Notes: generated by a model not told the origin, from the sequence alone. Counted from the stretch's first letter, positions 1 to 9,475 are shown. The stretch: DNA of 58,223 bases from Parvularcula dongshanensis (GCF_014199615.1 NZ_JACHOB010000008.1:1-58223), one strand, 5' to 3'. Numbers and translations: made by a program.

Positions 1-146
1 TACCCGCTCTCGGTCGTAAGCAGGACCGAGCCGACCTCCTGGCCGCCCTCCAGCGTGCCGAAACCTTCTCGCGTGGCCTCGGCCGCCTGCGCAGACGTGC
101 AAAGCAGGGCCGCCGCCAGGGCGATCCTCGTCGTAGAACGTGACAT
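1..146 (-). CDS. Aldose 1-epimerase-like exported protein (N-terminus only)
   Basis: Reads leftward off the window edge, so only about 48 codons are present. The ATG at 146 opens a typical Sec signal peptide (basic start, Ala/Leu core, ending near AQAAEA). The mature start reads FGTLEGGQEVGSVLLTTESG, the opening strand of galactose mutarotase/aldose 1-epimerase proteins, which interconvert the alpha and beta anomers of sugars. The signal peptide suggests a periplasmic form. Identification rests on about 25 residues and is therefore moderate. Confidence 0.55.
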   Translation of the reverse strand, partial: MSRSTTRIALAAALLCTSAQAAEATREGFGTLEGGQEVGSVLLTTESG

Positions 147-234
147 CCAAACCTCCCAGACCGCGCCTGTCCGGCTGGCCAAAGAAGGCTCTGACGCCCT
201 CCCGCCGGCTCATGGCGCTTGCAACTCGTCGCGA

Positions 235-311
235 TGGCGACCCCTGCAGGACTCGAACCTGCAACCGTCGGATTAGAAGTCCGGTGCTCTATCCAGTTGA
301 GCTAAGGGGCC
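235..311 (-). tRNA. tRNA-Arg(UCU)
   Basis: The minus strand folds as a 77-nt tRNA including an encoded CCA end. The acceptor stem GGCCCCT pairs with AGGGGTC, the T arm carries GGTTCGAGTCC, and the anticodon loop CTTCTAA gives anticodon UCU, decoding AGA/AGG arginine codons. The discriminator base is G at 238. Confidence 0.95.
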
Positions 312-367
312 CCGCGGCGCAGCCGTAGCAGCGTTCGGCAAGGAGGGCGACGGCCTAGCCGCGCCAA

Positions 368-676
368 TCAGTGGGTCCAGGGCGCTCTTCGATTGGTGAC
401 GAAGTTGTCGGCGTAGGACTTGGCGACCGGCTTGGTCTGTCCGCGCTCGATCACCTGATGGGGGATCTTGTTCGCCTTGGCGTAGGCGACCGCTTCTTCC
501 TTCGTCTCGAAGGTCAGGCGGACCTGTCCGGCCAGCGTGTCGGAAGAGCTCGTCCAGCCCATGAGGGGGTCGATGCGTTGGGCGTATTGCCGGTCGAACT
601 CCAGCACCCACTGGTCGTACTTCGCCTTGCCGGACTGCATGGCCGTGCGCGAGGGGCGGTAGATGCGGGCGTACAT
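368..676 (-). CDS. NDUFS4-type ETC complex I subunit
   Basis: A 102-residue protein matching the ETC_C1_NDUFS4 family of accessory subunits of respiratory complex I, found in mitochondria and alphaproteobacteria. Family features seen are the opening [20 protein letters not shown], the central [20 protein letters not shown] and the later [14 protein letters not shown]. The length is normal. It probably sits on the peripheral arm of NADH:quinone oxidoreductase and stabilises it. It lies between two tRNA genes on the same strand. The ATG at 676 is the only good start. Confidence 0.93.
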   Translation of the reverse strand: MYARIYRPSRTAMQSGKAKYDQWVLEFDRQYAQRIDPLMGWTSSSDTLAGQVRLTFETKEEAVAYAKANKIPHQVIERGQTKPVAKSYADNFVTNRRAPWTH

Positions 677-696
677 GCGTGTCTCCTCGCGGCTTC

Positions 697-773
697 TGGT
701 CGGGGCGGCAGGATTCGAACCTGCGACCCTCTGCTCCCAAAGCAGATGCGCTACCAGGCTGCGCTACGCCCCG
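697..773 (-). tRNA. tRNA-Pro(UGG)
   Basis: A 77-nt minus-strand tRNA including CCA. The acceptor CGGGGCG pairs with CGCCCCG, the T arm contains GGTTCGAATCC, and the anticodon loop TTTGGGA gives UGG, the wobble-reading proline tRNA. Confidence 0.95.
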
Positions 774-818
774 AACGACCGCCGTGTAGGCTGAGGAACC
801 GCAGACGGCAAGCGGGGC

Positions 819-2606
819 TCAGACTTCGCCGCCGTGCTCGACGCTCTCATAGATGGGCAGGCCGCCGCCCGCGAGGGCGTCGCGGTCCGGCGCGGGTTCG
901 CCGAGGCGGTCGCGATAGAGCCATAGGTTCGTCATCACGTGGTCGACGAAGCCGCGCGCCTCTCGGTTGGGCACGCTCTCGATCATCAGAAGGGGATCGT
1001 CGATGGGGTTGCGCGCCTGCCAGCGGCGGAAGTTGCCGGGCCCCCAATTGTAGCTGAGCGCCATCTCGAAGAGGTCGCCATGACCGCCATTGTGACGGGA
1101 CAGGAGCTCCGCCACGTAAGACTGGCCGAGCTGCATGTTGTAGCCCGGCTCGTAGAGCTTGTCCGAAGCGCGGCTCGTCGAGCGCATCAGGCTCCGGTCG
1201 CCGCCGACATGCGCGGCCGTCCTCGGCATGAGCTGCATGAGCCCCGCGGCGCCTACGCGGCTGCGGGCGTGGGTCATGAACTTCGATTCCTGCCGGATCA
1301 GGGCGAACAACAAGGCGCGGTCGATCTCGAAGCCGCCGTTCGGCGCGTAGTCCGGCACCGGGTAGAGCCCGGCCCTCAGGGGCGCGTTCTCCTCGCGCTC
1401 CGCCCCCGCCGTCAGCGCGATCATCAGCTGCGCCGTCGGCAACTCGAGGACGTGCGTCAGCGCGGCGAGCGTCCGGTCTTCCTCTTTCGGCAGCTCGGCA
1501 TGGACCCAGCGAAGCTCGTCCTCGGCTTCACGGATGAGGCCGACCTGTCTCAGGGCCGCGGCGCGCTCGATCCGGGGGTTCATCGACTTGAGGCGGTTGT
1601 AGTCCGCGACGGTCAGTGCGGGCGGCGTCCAGTCGATGCCCGAACCCTGGCCGAGCTGGCCCAGCGCGAGCTGACCGTAGAGAGTGAAGGGAAACCGCGC
1701 CGCGATCTCGAGGTGCGGCTCGACGTCGTTCGCGCGGCCCGCAGCCAGGGCGGCGCGCGCCGCCCAGTAGGCGCCCGCAGCGCGTAGCTTGGGCTCCTGC
1801 TCCTCGATCACCGCCATGCGCGCGAAGTACGGGTAGGCGCCCGCATGGTCGCCGGTTCGCCAGGTCGTCAGGCCGGCGATCCAGTGGGCGAGCAGCGCGC
1901 TGTCAGGCGACCGGTCGGAGGCCAGGGTGGCCAACTTGCGCGCATCCGTCAGACGGCCTTGATGGTACAGGCCCTCGGCGACCCAACCGCGTGCGCGGTC
2001 GGTCTGCGGCCGGGTCAACGCGTTGAACTGCGCCGGCGCGTTCAGATAGCTCTGCGCCTGGGCCGCGTGGCCCCGTCCGAGCATGCCGCGCAAGCGCAGC
2101 TCGATGCGGCGCACCTGCTCCTGCCGCGCGGCGTTCGTCTCGTAGTCCTCGGCCAGCTCTGCGGGCAGGGGGGCGGCTTCGTCCGTGCGCCAGCGGCGGC
2201 GGGCTGGCCGCGTGGGCGACGCGCCGGCCGGCTTGCGCCGCAGGGCGAGCCTGTAGATGGGGGCGGCATCCGGATGGTCCGCATAGGCGTCGAGCCAGCG
2301 GGCGAGTTCGGGATAGGACGACCGATAGGCCGTCGGGTGCATGTAGCGTTGCTCGAGCACGTAACCGAGAAGGATCGGGTTCCCGAGCGCCTCGATGAGC
2401 GCGTCGGCCTTCTTCCAGTCGCCGTCCTCCTGCCGCTCGAAGATCTCGCGATAGCGCTCTTCGTCGGCTTCGCTGAGCGGCGTCACGAGCGAAAGGTCGT
2501 TCTCGTCGAGGATCGACGCGATCGACTCCCCAGCGGTCTCGGCAGCGGCCGGCAGCGGGAACAGGCAGGCGAGCGTCAGCGCGGCGAGGGCAGGCCGAAG
2601 GGTCAT
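819..2606 (-). CDS. Soluble lytic murein transglycosylase (Slt family)
   Basis: A 595-residue periplasmic enzyme that cleaves the MurNAc-GlcNAc bond of peptidoglycan with 1,6-anhydro ring formation. Residues 1-22 are a signal peptide. Residues 40-420 form the long alpha-superhelical region of Slt70-like enzymes, with TPR-like helices. The SLT catalytic domain starts near 425, with ALIRQESKF (catalytic Glu about 440) followed by RVGAAGLMQLMP, and a later ALSYNWGPGNF motif. Length matches the family. It stands alone between tRNA-Pro and a small membrane protein gene. Confidence 0.92.
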   Translation of the reverse strand: MTLRPALAALTLACLFPLPAAAETAGESIASILDENDLSLVTPLSEADEERYREIFERQEDGDWKKADALIEALGNPILLGYVLEQRYMHPTAYRSSYPELARWLDAYADHPDAAPIYRLALRRKPAGASPTRPARRRWRTDEAAPLPAELAEDYETNAARQEQVRRIELRLRGMLGRGHAAQAQSYLNAPAQFNALTRPQTDRARGWVAEGLYHQGRLTDARKLATLASDRSPDSALLAHWIAGLTTWRTGDHAGAYPYFARMAVIEEQEPKLRAAGAYWAARAALAAGRANDVEPHLEIAARFPFTLYGQLALGQLGQGSGIDWTPPALTVADYNRLKSMNPRIERAAALRQVGLIREAEDELRWVHAELPKEEDRTLAALTHVLELPTAQLMIALTAGAEREENAPLRAGLYPVPDYAPNGGFEIDRALLFALIRQESKFMTHARSRVGAAGLMQLMPRTAAHVGGDRSLMRSTSRASDKLYEPGYNMQLGQSYVAELLSRHNGGHGDLFEMALSYNWGPGNFRRWQARNPIDDPLLMIESVPNREARGFVDHVMTNLWLYRDRLGEPAPDRDALAGGGLPIYESVEHGGEV

Positions 2607-2793
2607 TCAGCGTCTCTTCGTCAGCGTGGAGGGGGGAGTCTGAGCGCGCAGGGTTAGCAAGGTGTGAAGATGCGCAAAAGAGATGCCGCTCGCCGCGCTT
2701 TTCGGGCCCAAACGCACGAAACCCGGCGCTCGCAGAACGAGGCCGGGCTGGATGGTTTCACGTTCGCCTCGCCCCTGGGGGGCGGGGGGTGCC

Positions 2794-3054
2794 TTAGACC
2801 GTGTGGTCCTCGTGAAGAGCGTGGCTGAGCTGTGCGCTCAGCGAGACGACCGCCAGGGCGTTCGCAGCGATCATCAGCGTGCCGAGCACGAACAGGACGG
2901 CGAGGCGCGCGTCGATCGCATAGGCGACGCCGATCAGCGTCGCGGCGATCAGGAGCGCGGTCACCACCGCGATCGAAGCCGGCATGATCTGGTCGCGAAG
3001 ACGCTGAACCAGCGCGGAACGGGCGGGCGTGGTAGGCGCGAAGTAAGTGGTCAC
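2794..3054 (-). CDS. Small two-helix membrane protein, unknown function
   Basis: An 86-residue protein with a short cytoplasmic N-terminus and two hydrophobic segments (about 24-45 and 48-72) ending in a His/Asp/Glu-rich tail. I chose the GTG at 3054 over the upstream in-frame ATG at 3075 because a strong Shine-Dalgarno GGAGG lies 7 nt before the GTG and would be inside the coding sequence with the longer start. No family is recognised. It is divergent from the LysR gene that follows. Confidence 0.65.
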   Translation of the reverse strand: MTTYFAPTTPARSALVQRLRDQIMPASIAVVTALLIAATLIGVAYAIDARLAVLFVLGTLMIAANALAVVSLSAQLSHALHEDHTV

Positions 3055-3283
3055 GGTTTTGCCTCCAACGGACAACTAGAGTTTGGTGAAGCTTTTCTTA
3101 ACGATGTCTTCTGGTGCTTCTGCCATGGCCTCAACTTAAGGATACCGAGGCCAAGCACAATCTTCACCCCGGCAGTTCACTCGTGACTCCACGGCACGGA
3201 CCGGCCGGTGCGCGGTTTTCGGGACTGTCAGGGAATCGGCGCTATCTTGTGTGCAATGCAGCAAGCCGCCATGTGCTGGAGCT

Positions 3284-4198
3284 ATGGATTCACTCGGAGA
3301 GATCAGGGTTTTCGTCGAGGTCGTGCGGGCGGGCAGCTTCGCCGCCGCCGCTCGGGTGCTCGCCATGACGCCGTCCGGCGCCAGCCGCACGGTCGGGCGC
3401 CTCGAGGAGCGCCTGGGCGTCCGCCTGCTGAACCGCACGACCCGTTCGATGACGCTGACCGAGCCCGGCCGCCTCCTGTTCGAGCGCGGCGAGCGGATCA
3501 TGGAGGAGGTCGAGGCGGCTGAGACGCTGACCCGGGACCACTCGGACACGCCGCGGGGGCGCTTGCGCGTCGCGGCGACCGACGCCTTCACGATCCTGGT
3601 TCTCGTTCCTTTCCTGAAAGGGTTCCTAGAGCGGCACCCCCAGCTCTCCGTGACGACGACCCAAGGGGACGGCGAGGTGGACCTGCTTGGGGAGGGCGTC
3701 GACGTGGCGATCCGGTTCGAGCGGCCCTCCTCGACCTCCTTCATCGCGAAGAAGATCACGGACGATCCCTACGTGATCGTCGCCTCGCCCGACTACATCG
3801 AGCGCCACGGCGTGCCGCAGACGCCTTACGAGCTTCGCGAGCACCGCTGCCTCAACGTGCACGCCCGGCGGCGCACGACCTCACGCTGGGGTTTCTGCAA
3901 GGACGAACACGAAGAGTTCATCCACATCGACGGCGTCTTCTCCGGCATCGGCCTCGCCGTGCGGGAGGCCGTGCTCGCGGGCTTAGGCGTCGCGCGCCTC
4001 GCCGCCTACGTCGTCCGCCCAGAGATCGAGAGCGGTGCGCTCGTCCCGCTCCTCACCGACTACACCTGGGGCGCAGACCGCGCGATCTGGGCGATCTATC
4101 CGCACCGGGAACACCTCGCGTCGAAGACGCGGGTGTTCGTGGACGAGCTGAGTGAGTTCTCTCGAAAGGCGGCGCCGCGATTGTCGCAGGTAGGGTAA
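3284..4198 (+). CDS. LysR-family transcriptional regulator
   Basis: A 304-residue LysR-type regulator. Residues 1-60 form the winged helix-turn-helix (FVEVVRAGSFAAAARVLAMT, then RLEERLGVRLLNRTTRSMTL), and 90-300 form the periplasmic-binding-protein-like effector domain typical of the CrgA/DsdC-like subgroup. The start at MDSLGEIRVF is preferred over a 5-prime extension of 11 residues because LysR proteins begin just before the first helix. The GH12 lipoprotein gene starts 6 nt after its stop, so the two are probably co-transcribed. The effector is unknown. Confidence 0.92.
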   Translation: MDSLGEIRVFVEVVRAGSFAAAARVLAMTPSGASRTVGRLEERLGVRLLNRTTRSMTLTEPGRLLFERGERIMEEVEAAETLTRDHSDTPRGRLRVAATDAFTILVLVPFLKGFLERHPQLSVTTTQGDGEVDLLGEGVDVAIRFERPSSTSFIAKKITDDPYVIVASPDYIERHGVPQTPYELREHRCLNVHARRRTTSRWGFCKDEHEEFIHIDGVFSGIGLAVREAVLAGLGVARLAAYVVRPEIESGALVPLLTDYTWGADRAIWAIYPHREHLASKTRVFVDELSEFSRKAAPRLSQVG

Positions 4199-4204
4199 GC
4201 CTGG

Positions 4205-5095
4205 ATGGCGCGCGGCGGCTTCTTGCGGAAGAACGCGGTGCGGCCGGGGGCGTACGCGTTGCTACTCGCAACCCCATTCCTGTCGGCTTGCATAGACGAA
4301 GGGCGATCTGACGAGGAAGATCGGCCGAAGGTCCAGACGACTTCGCTAGGCTGCGCCCCGTTCGAGTCGTTCGTGCGAGCGGAGCACGTCTACTACAACA
4401 ACGTCTGGAACGCGCAGGCGGCGGGCGGCGATTGGCAGCAATGCATCGTCGAGAAGCCAGGGCGGTACGGTCCCATCTACGGCTGGTCCTGGCGGTGGCC
4501 GGAGCGCGGAACGACGATCTACGCGTACCCTCAGGTAAAGACCGGCTCGTCTCCCTGGGATCCGCTACCGCGCGGCGGGACGGACCTGCCCGCGCGGGTC
4601 GAGGCACTTGGTTCGCTCGTCGTCTCGCACGCCCTTACCGTCGAGGGCAGCGCCGAGCACAACGTCGCAACGACGCTCTGGCTGACGGACACGGACGACA
4701 TCGGCGAGGTTCAGAACCCGGCGACCATCGTCGCAGAGGTCATGTTCTGGACCTACGCAACGCCCGGCCACGTCCAGCCGGCCGGACGGCGCGTTGGCAT
4801 GATCGAAGAGCGTGGTCAGCGCTGGTCGGTCTGGCTCCGCGAAGACTGGCAGGACCAGTCCGGTCAGAACGAGAATGAGTGGACCTACCTCGCCTTCGTC
4901 GCCGAGCAGGCAAGCCTGACGGCGCGTTTCGATCCGCTGACGCTCTTACGACGAGCGAACATTCCCACGCTAGACCTAGACCGCCTCGCTGTGGCGGATG
5001 TCGAGTTGGGGACGGAGATCCTGCGCGGCGAGGGGACCGTGTGGGTCGAAGCGTTCAGCGTCGAGGCGGGCGGGAAACCAAGCCACGCTCGGTGA
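4205..5095 (+). CDS. Lipoprotein with GH12 (cellulase/xyloglucanase-type) fold
   Basis: A 296-residue predicted lipoprotein. Residues 10-29 form a signal with lipobox LSAC (Cys29). GH12 hallmarks follow: GRYGPIYGWSW near 86-96, AEVMFWTY near 177-184 containing the expected nucleophile Glu178, and VELGTEILRGEGTVWVEAF near 266-284 containing the expected acid/base Glu271. GH12 enzymes hydrolyse beta-1,4-glucans such as cellulose and xyloglucan. Here the enzyme would be membrane-anchored, probably at the outer membrane. The LysR gene sits immediately upstream. The family call is from motif recognition; the substrate is not determined. Confidence 0.75.
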   Translation: MARGGFLRKNAVRPGAYALLLATPFLSACIDEGRSDEEDRPKVQTTSLGCAPFESFVRAEHVYYNNVWNAQAAGGDWQQCIVEKPGRYGPIYGWSWRWPERGTTIYAYPQVKTGSSPWDPLPRGGTDLPARVEALGSLVVSHALTVEGSAEHNVATTLWLTDTDDIGEVQNPATIVAEVMFWTYATPGHVQPAGRRVGMIEERGQRWSVWLREDWQDQSGQNENEWTYLAFVAEQASLTARFDPLTLLRRANIPTLDLDRLAVADVELGTEILRGEGTVWVEAFSVEAGGKPSHAR

Positions 5096-5111
5096 CCGAT
5101 CAAGCATGTGA

Positions 5112-5137
5112 AAAGGGCGCCCCGAGGGGCGCCCTTT
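5112..5137. terminator. Bidirectional intrinsic terminator
   Basis: A perfect 12-bp inverted repeat (AAAGGGCGCCCC with GGGGCGCCCTTT, 2-nt spacer) lies between the convergent GH12 and pnp genes. The A/T ends flanking the GC core make it usable in both directions. Confidence 0.85.
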
Positions 5138-5160
5138 CTGGTTCGCGAGGAGGAAGAGCC

Positions 5161-7296
5161 TTACTCGGCCGCTTCGCTCTTTTCCTTCGGAATCTCCTTG
5201 CCGGTCTCCTGGTCGACCATCTTCATGGACAGCTTGACCTTGCCGCGGTCGTCGAAGCCGAGGAGCTTGACCCAGACCTCGTCGCCTTCCTTGACCACGT
5301 CCGTCGTCTTCTCCGGGCGGCCGGACGAAAGCTGGCTGATGTGCACCAGGCCGTCACGCGGGCCGAAGAAGTTGACGAAGGCGCCGAAGTCCATCGTCTT
5401 GACGACCTTGCCCTTGTAGATCTCGCCGACTTCCGGTTCGTCCGTAATCGACTTGATCCACTTGATCGCGGCGTCGATCGAGGCCTTGTCGGAGGAGGCG
5501 ACCTTGATCAGGCCCTCGTCGTCCACGTTCACCTTGGCGCCGGTCTCTTCGACGATCTGACGGATGACCTTGCCGCCCGTGCCGATCACTTCGCGGATCT
5601 TCTCCTTGGGGATCTGGATCTGCTCGATGCGCGGCGCGAACTCGCCGAGCTCCTCGCGGGACCCCGACATCGCCTTGTTCATCTCGCCGAGGATGTGCAT
5701 CCGGCCGTCCTTCGCCTGGGCGAGGGCGGTCTTCATGATGTCCTCGGTGATGCCGGCGACCTTGATGTCCATCTGGAGCGAGGTGACGCCCTCGGACGTG
5801 CCCGCGACCTTGAAGTCCATGTCGCCCAGGTGATCCTCGTCGCCGAGGATGTCGGACAGGACCGCGTGACGGTCGCCTTCGAGGATGAGGCCCATGGCGA
5901 TGCCCGCAACCGCGCGCTTGAGCGGCACGCCGGCGTCCATCATGGCGAGGGAGCTACCGCAGACCGTCGCCATCGAGGACGAGCCGTTCGACTCGGTGAT
6001 CTCGGAGACGAGGCGGATGACGTAGGGGAACTCGTCCTGGGAAGGCAGGACCGCCTTCACCGCGCGCCAGGCGAGCTTGCCGTGGCCGATCTCGCGGCGG
6101 CCCGGGCTGCCCATGCGGCCCGTCTCGCCGACCGAGTAGGGCGGGAAGTTGTAGTGAAGGAGGAAGTTCTCTTTGTACGTCCCTTCGAGCGCGTCGATGA
6201 ACTGCTCGTCGTCGGACGTGCCGAGGGTCGCGACCACGATCGCCTGCGTCTCGCCGCGCGTGAACAGCGCCGAGCCGTGCGTGCGGGGCAAGATGCCGAC
6301 CTCGCCGAGGATCGGACGGATCGTCTTGGTGTCGCGGCCGTCGATGCGCGGCTTGCCCTCGATGATGGCACCACGGACGATGTCGGACTCGAGGCCCTTG
6401 AGGAGGCCCGACAGGACCTGCTCGTCGATGCCGTCCGGGTTCGACTCGGATTGAGCGAGCTGCTCCTTCGCCTTCGACTTGGCGGCCGAGATCGCGGCGA
6501 CGCGGGCGACCTTGTCGGTCTGGCCGTAGGCCGCTTCGAGGTCGGCGCCGACGAGGTCGCGCACGCGGGGCAGGAGGTCCGAGTGATCCGCCGGGGCGTA
6601 GTCCCAGGGCTCCTTGGCGCAGCTCTCGGCGAACGCGATGATCATGTCGATCACCTGACGCGAAGCTTCGTGGCCCTTCATGACGGCACCGAGCATGACG
6701 TCTTCGGAAAGCTCAGACGCCTGGCTCTCGACCATCATGACGGCGTCCTGCGTGCCGGCCATGACGAGGTCGAGGTCCATCTCTTCCATCTCGTCGACGG
6801 GCGGGTTCACGACGTACTCGCCGTTCCGGTAGCCGACGCGGGCGGCGCCGATCGGACCCATGAAGGGGATGCCCGAGATCGTCAGCGCCGCGGACGCGCC
6901 GATCATGGCGACGACGTCGGGGTCGTTCTCGAGGTCGTGGCTCATGACGGTGCAGACGACCTGCACCTCGTTCTTGAAGCCCGGCGCGAAGAGCGGACGG
7001 ATCGGCCGGTCGATGAGACGGCTCGTCAGCGTCTCCTTCTCGGAGGGACGGCCTTCACGCTTGAAGAAGCCGCCCGGGATGCGGCCCGCCGCGTAGGTCT
7101 TCTCTTGGTAGTTCACCGTGAGGGGGAAGAAGGACTGGCCGGGCTTGGCTTCGCGCTGGCCGACGACGGTGCAGAGCACCGAGGTCTCGCCGTAGGTCGC
7201 GAGGACCGCGCCGTCGGCTTGGCGCGCGATGCGCCCCGACTCGAGGGTCAGCTCGCGGCCGGCCCACTCGATGGTCTTCCTGGTTATGTCGAACAT
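5161..7296 (-). CDS. pnp: Polyribonucleotide nucleotidyltransferase (PNPase)
   Basis: A 711-residue 3-prime to 5-prime phosphorolytic exoribonuclease of the degradosome. It has two RNase PH domains (about 10-230 and 310-540) flanking an alpha-helical linker, a KH domain around 555-610 with [13 protein letters not shown], and an S1 domain around 620-690 ([20 protein letters not shown]). The start [11 protein letters not shown] matches the usual PNPase start; an in-frame extension of 22 residues looks non-native. It is on the same strand as rpsO but separated from it by a glycosyltransferase and an opposing osmC gene. Confidence 0.97.
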   Translation of the reverse strand: MFDITRKTIEWAGRELTLESGRIARQADGAVLATYGETSVLCTVVGQREAKPGQSFFPLTVNYQEKTYAAGRIPGGFFKREGRPSEKETLTSRLIDRPIRPLFAPGFKNEVQVVCTVMSHDLENDPDVVAMIGASAALTISGIPFMGPIGAARVGYRNGEYVVNPPVDEMEEMDLDLVMAGTQDAVMMVESQASELSEDVMLGAVMKGHEASRQVIDMIIAFAESCAKEPWDYAPADHSDLLPRVRDLVGADLEAAYGQTDKVARVAAISAAKSKAKEQLAQSESNPDGIDEQVLSGLLKGLESDIVRGAIIEGKPRIDGRDTKTIRPILGEVGILPRTHGSALFTRGETQAIVVATLGTSDDEQFIDALEGTYKENFLLHYNFPPYSVGETGRMGSPGRREIGHGKLAWRAVKAVLPSQDEFPYVIRLVSEITESNGSSSMATVCGSSLAMMDAGVPLKRAVAGIAMGLILEGDRHAVLSDILGDEDHLGDMDFKVAGTSEGVTSLQMDIKVAGITEDIMKTALAQAKDGRMHILGEMNKAMSGSREELGEFAPRIEQIQIPKEKIREVIGTGGKVIRQIVEETGAKVNVDDEGLIKVASSDKASIDAAIKWIKSITDEPEVGEIYKGKVVKTMDFGAFVNFFGPRDGLVHISQLSSGRPEKTTDVVKEGDEVWVKLLGFDDRGKVKLSMKMVDQETGKEIPKEKSEAAE

Positions 7297-7388
7297 GAAA
7301 TCGTTCTCTTTCATCGCCGCGGGCGGCCGGATTGCCCCCGCGCTGTCTGGTTCGTTTCTCATCTTGCACGAACCGGGGCCTCATGGAC

Positions 7389-7402
7389 TGCGGGGCCCCG
7401 CA
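7389..7402. promoter_or_regulatory. Perfect 14-bp palindrome between pnp and osmC
   Basis: The sequence TGCGGGGCCCCGCA reads the same on both strands and lies in the intergenic region between the divergent pnp and osmC starts. It could be an operator or an RNA hairpin in the pnp leader, where PNPase autoregulation usually acts. Neither role is shown. Confidence 0.35.
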
Positions 7403-7489
7403 ATGCAACTCGCGGCGGTGCCGATCCCGGGGAACCGAGGCCCCGCCGCGCCCGTTCGCAGCCTTTCCCTCACATGAAGGAGGCACGAG

Positions 7490-7918
7490 ATGATCAAGAA
7501 GTACGGCAGCGCGCATTGGACGGGCGGAATCAAGGACGGAAAGGGCCAGATCAGCACCGAGAGCGGCGCGCTCAAGGACCAGCCCTACGGCTTCAACACG
7601 CGCTTCGAGGGCAAGCCCGGCTCGAACCCCGAAGAGCTCGTCGGCGCGGCCCACGCGGCGTGCTTCTCGATGGCCCTGTCCAAGGAGCTGGGCGACGCAG
7701 GCATCGAGAACCCGGAGATCGCGACCAAGGCCACGATCGGCCTCGACAAGGAGGGGGACGGCTTCGCGGTGAAGACCTCGCACCTCGACGTGACGATTAA
7801 GGCGCCGGGCGCCGACATCGGCAAGGTGCAACAGGCGGCGGAGGGCGCGAAGGCGAACTGCCCGCTGTCCAAGCTCCTCAACGCCGAGATCACGATGGAC
7901 GCGACCTACGACGTCTGA
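7490..7918 (+). CDS. osmC: OsmC-family peroxiredoxin
   Basis: A 142-residue OsmC protein, a thiol peroxidase that reduces organic hydroperoxides in the cytoplasm. The two catalytic cysteines are visible as Cys58 (GAAHAACFSMAL) and Cys124 (AKANCPLSKLL), and the family opening KKYGSAHWTGGIKDGKG is present. Full length. An AAGGAGG Shine-Dalgarno lies 8 nt before the ATG. It is divergent from pnp and convergent with the glycosyltransferase. Confidence 0.94.
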   Translation: MIKKYGSAHWTGGIKDGKGQISTESGALKDQPYGFNTRFEGKPGSNPEELVGAAHAACFSMALSKELGDAGIENPEIATKATIGLDKEGDGFAVKTSHLDVTIKAPGADIGKVQQAAEGAKANCPLSKLLNAEITMDATYDV

Positions 7919-7933
7919 CGCCTAGCGTCGTCG

Positions 7934-7958
7934 GGGCGGCCCGCCAGGCGTGCCGCCC
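7934..7958. terminator. Hairpin between osmC and the glycosyltransferase
   Basis: GGGCGGC pairs with GCCGCCC over an 11-nt loop between convergent genes, touching the glycosyltransferase stop codon. There is no strong U-tract, so terminator activity is only probable. Confidence 0.4.
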
Positions 7959-9148
7959 TAAAGCTGCGCCTTGAACAGGCCTTCCAAGGTCTGGGCCAGT
8001 TGGCGGATGTCGTGGCTCTCCTCGACCCGCCGGCGGCCCTCTTCGCCCTTCGCGGTCAGCGTATCGGCGTCCGATTCGAGGCAAGACCGCACGGCCCCGC
8101 GGATGTGCTCGACGGACCCCGCCGGGAAGATCCAGCCGCACTCCTCGTCGAGCAGCTCAGGGATACCGGCGATGTAGGTCGACAGCGCCGGCCGCCCGAG
8201 CGCCATCGCTTCCATGATCACGATCGGCAGGCCTTCCGCGAAGGAGGGCAGGAGGAGAGCGCGCGCGGCGGCCAAGCGTGCCCGGACCTCCGCGCCCGAC
8301 TGCCAACCGACCAGCTTCACGTTGTCTTCGAGGCCCCGCCGCGCGACCTCCGCTTCGATCTCTGGCCGGGTGTCGCCGTCGCCGATCAGGGTGACGCGAA
8401 GACCCGGATGGTCGGCGACCAGCGGCTCGATCGCCTCTGGGATCAGCGTCTGCCCCTTTTGGGGGCAAAGACGGCCGACGCAGACGAACTCTCGGCTGTC
8501 CGGCACCGGGCTCGGCGCGAAGTCGCTGAGCTGCAACCCGCACCGGGCCACATGCACCTTGTCCCGATGCTGCATCCCGCCCCAACGCATCAGCTGCATC
8601 TTGGCGTAGTGGCTGATCGCGATCGCGAACGCCGCGTGTTCCAGCTTCAGGTCGAAGCGGAAGCTTTCCGGGTCCGTCCACTCGTCGGGGCCGTGGACCG
8701 TGAAGCTGTAGCTAGGCCCGCCCATCAGGCGGCAGAGGAGGGCAACGGCTGTCGCGTTGGTCCCGAAGTGGCAGTGGAGGTGCGTGACGCCCTCTCTCGC
8801 CGTCCGTTGGCGCAGATAGGCCGCCTCGGCGAGGTAGGCGGAGGGCCGGACGAAGCCGCCGGTCCCCTTGGCGATCTCGCCGAGCATGCGGCTCGCAGCG
8901 GCGACGCCCTTGGGGTTCCGCGCGCTCTCCGCCGCGAGCGCCGCCCCTAGACCCTTGGCGTTGCCGCTCAGAAGGTAATGGGTCGCCTCTTGCTCTTCGA
9001 GGTCGGTCGGCTCGACCAGCGTCTGATCCCAGCGCCGGACCGCGTAGCGGGTCACGGGCAGGCCGAGCGCCTCCACCGCGCGGATCTCGCGCCGGATGAA
9101 GGTGCCTGAGGTGACCGGGTAGGTGTTGAGGAGGTAGCCGAGTGACAA
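7958..9148 (-). CDS. GT4-family glycosyltransferase
   Basis: A 396-residue GT-B fold transferase resembling those of exopolysaccharide or colanic-acid clusters. The N-terminal domain opens LGYLLNTYPVTSGTFIRREI. The C-terminal Rossmann domain has FVCVGRLCPQKG and the retaining GT4 motif FAEGLPIVIMEAMALGRP (E-x7-E). I chose a TTG start at 9148 because GAGGAG sits 7 nt upstream of it and the alignable region begins there; an in-frame longer form starting at 9187 adds only a basic stretch. The acceptor sugar is unknown. Confidence 0.85.
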   Translation of the reverse strand: MSLGYLLNTYPVTSGTFIRREIRAVEALGLPVTRYAVRRWDQTLVEPTDLEEQEATHYLLSGNAKGLGAALAAESARNPKGVAAASRMLGEIAKGTGGFVRPSAYLAEAAYLRQRTAREGVTHLHCHFGTNATAVALLCRLMGGPSYSFTVHGPDEWTDPESFRFDLKLEHAAFAIAISHYAKMQLMRWGGMQHRDKVHVARCGLQLSDFAPSPVPDSREFVCVGRLCPQKGQTLIPEAIEPLVADHPGLRVTLIGDGDTRPEIEAEVARRGLEDNVKLVGWQSGAEVRARLAAARALLLPSFAEGLPIVIMEAMALGRPALSTYIAGIPELLDEECGWIFPAGSVEHIRGAVRSCLESDADTLTAKGEEGRRRVEESHDIRQLAQTLEGLFKAQL

Positions 9149-9205
9149 GCGGGAACTCCTCGGGGTGCGAACCCGGCGCCGTTGCAAGCGCCGGGCCGGA
9201 ACCGC

Positions 9206-9475
9206 TTAGCGGCGCAGGCCGAGACGGCCGATGAGGTCCTGATAGCGCGCTTCGTCCTTGCCGCGGACGTAGTCCAGCAGGCGGCGGCGCTGCGACACCA
9301 TCTTCAGAAGGCCACGGCGCGAGTGGTTGTCCTTCTTGTGCTCTTTGAAGTGCTCGGTGAGGTTGTTGATCCGCTCGGTCAGGATCGCGACCTGGACCTC
9401 GGGGCTGCCGGTGTCGCCCTCGCCGCGGGCGTACTCTTGCATGAGCTCGTTCTTGCGTTCTGCTGCGATCGACAT
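9206..9475 (-). CDS. rpsO: 30S ribosomal protein S15
   Basis: An 89-residue S15, the primary 16S rRNA-binding protein that nucleates the platform. The signature [28 protein letters not shown] is intact (positions about 41-68). The length is exactly the family norm. It is the first gene of a leftward series, followed after 57 nt by the glycosyltransferase. Confidence 0.98.
   Translation of the reverse strand: MSIAAERKNELMQEYARGEGDTGSPEVQVAILTERINNLTEHFKEHKKDNHSRRGLLKMVSQRRRLLDYVRGKDEARYQDLIGRLGLRR

Noticed and set aside
4879-7800. Very long plus-strand open frame (973 codons) across pnp
   Set aside because: It is antisense to the clearly coding pnp gene. Its Asp/Arg/Val/His/Leu-rich composition is typical of shadow frames in high-G+C DNA, and it has no domain or ribosome site.
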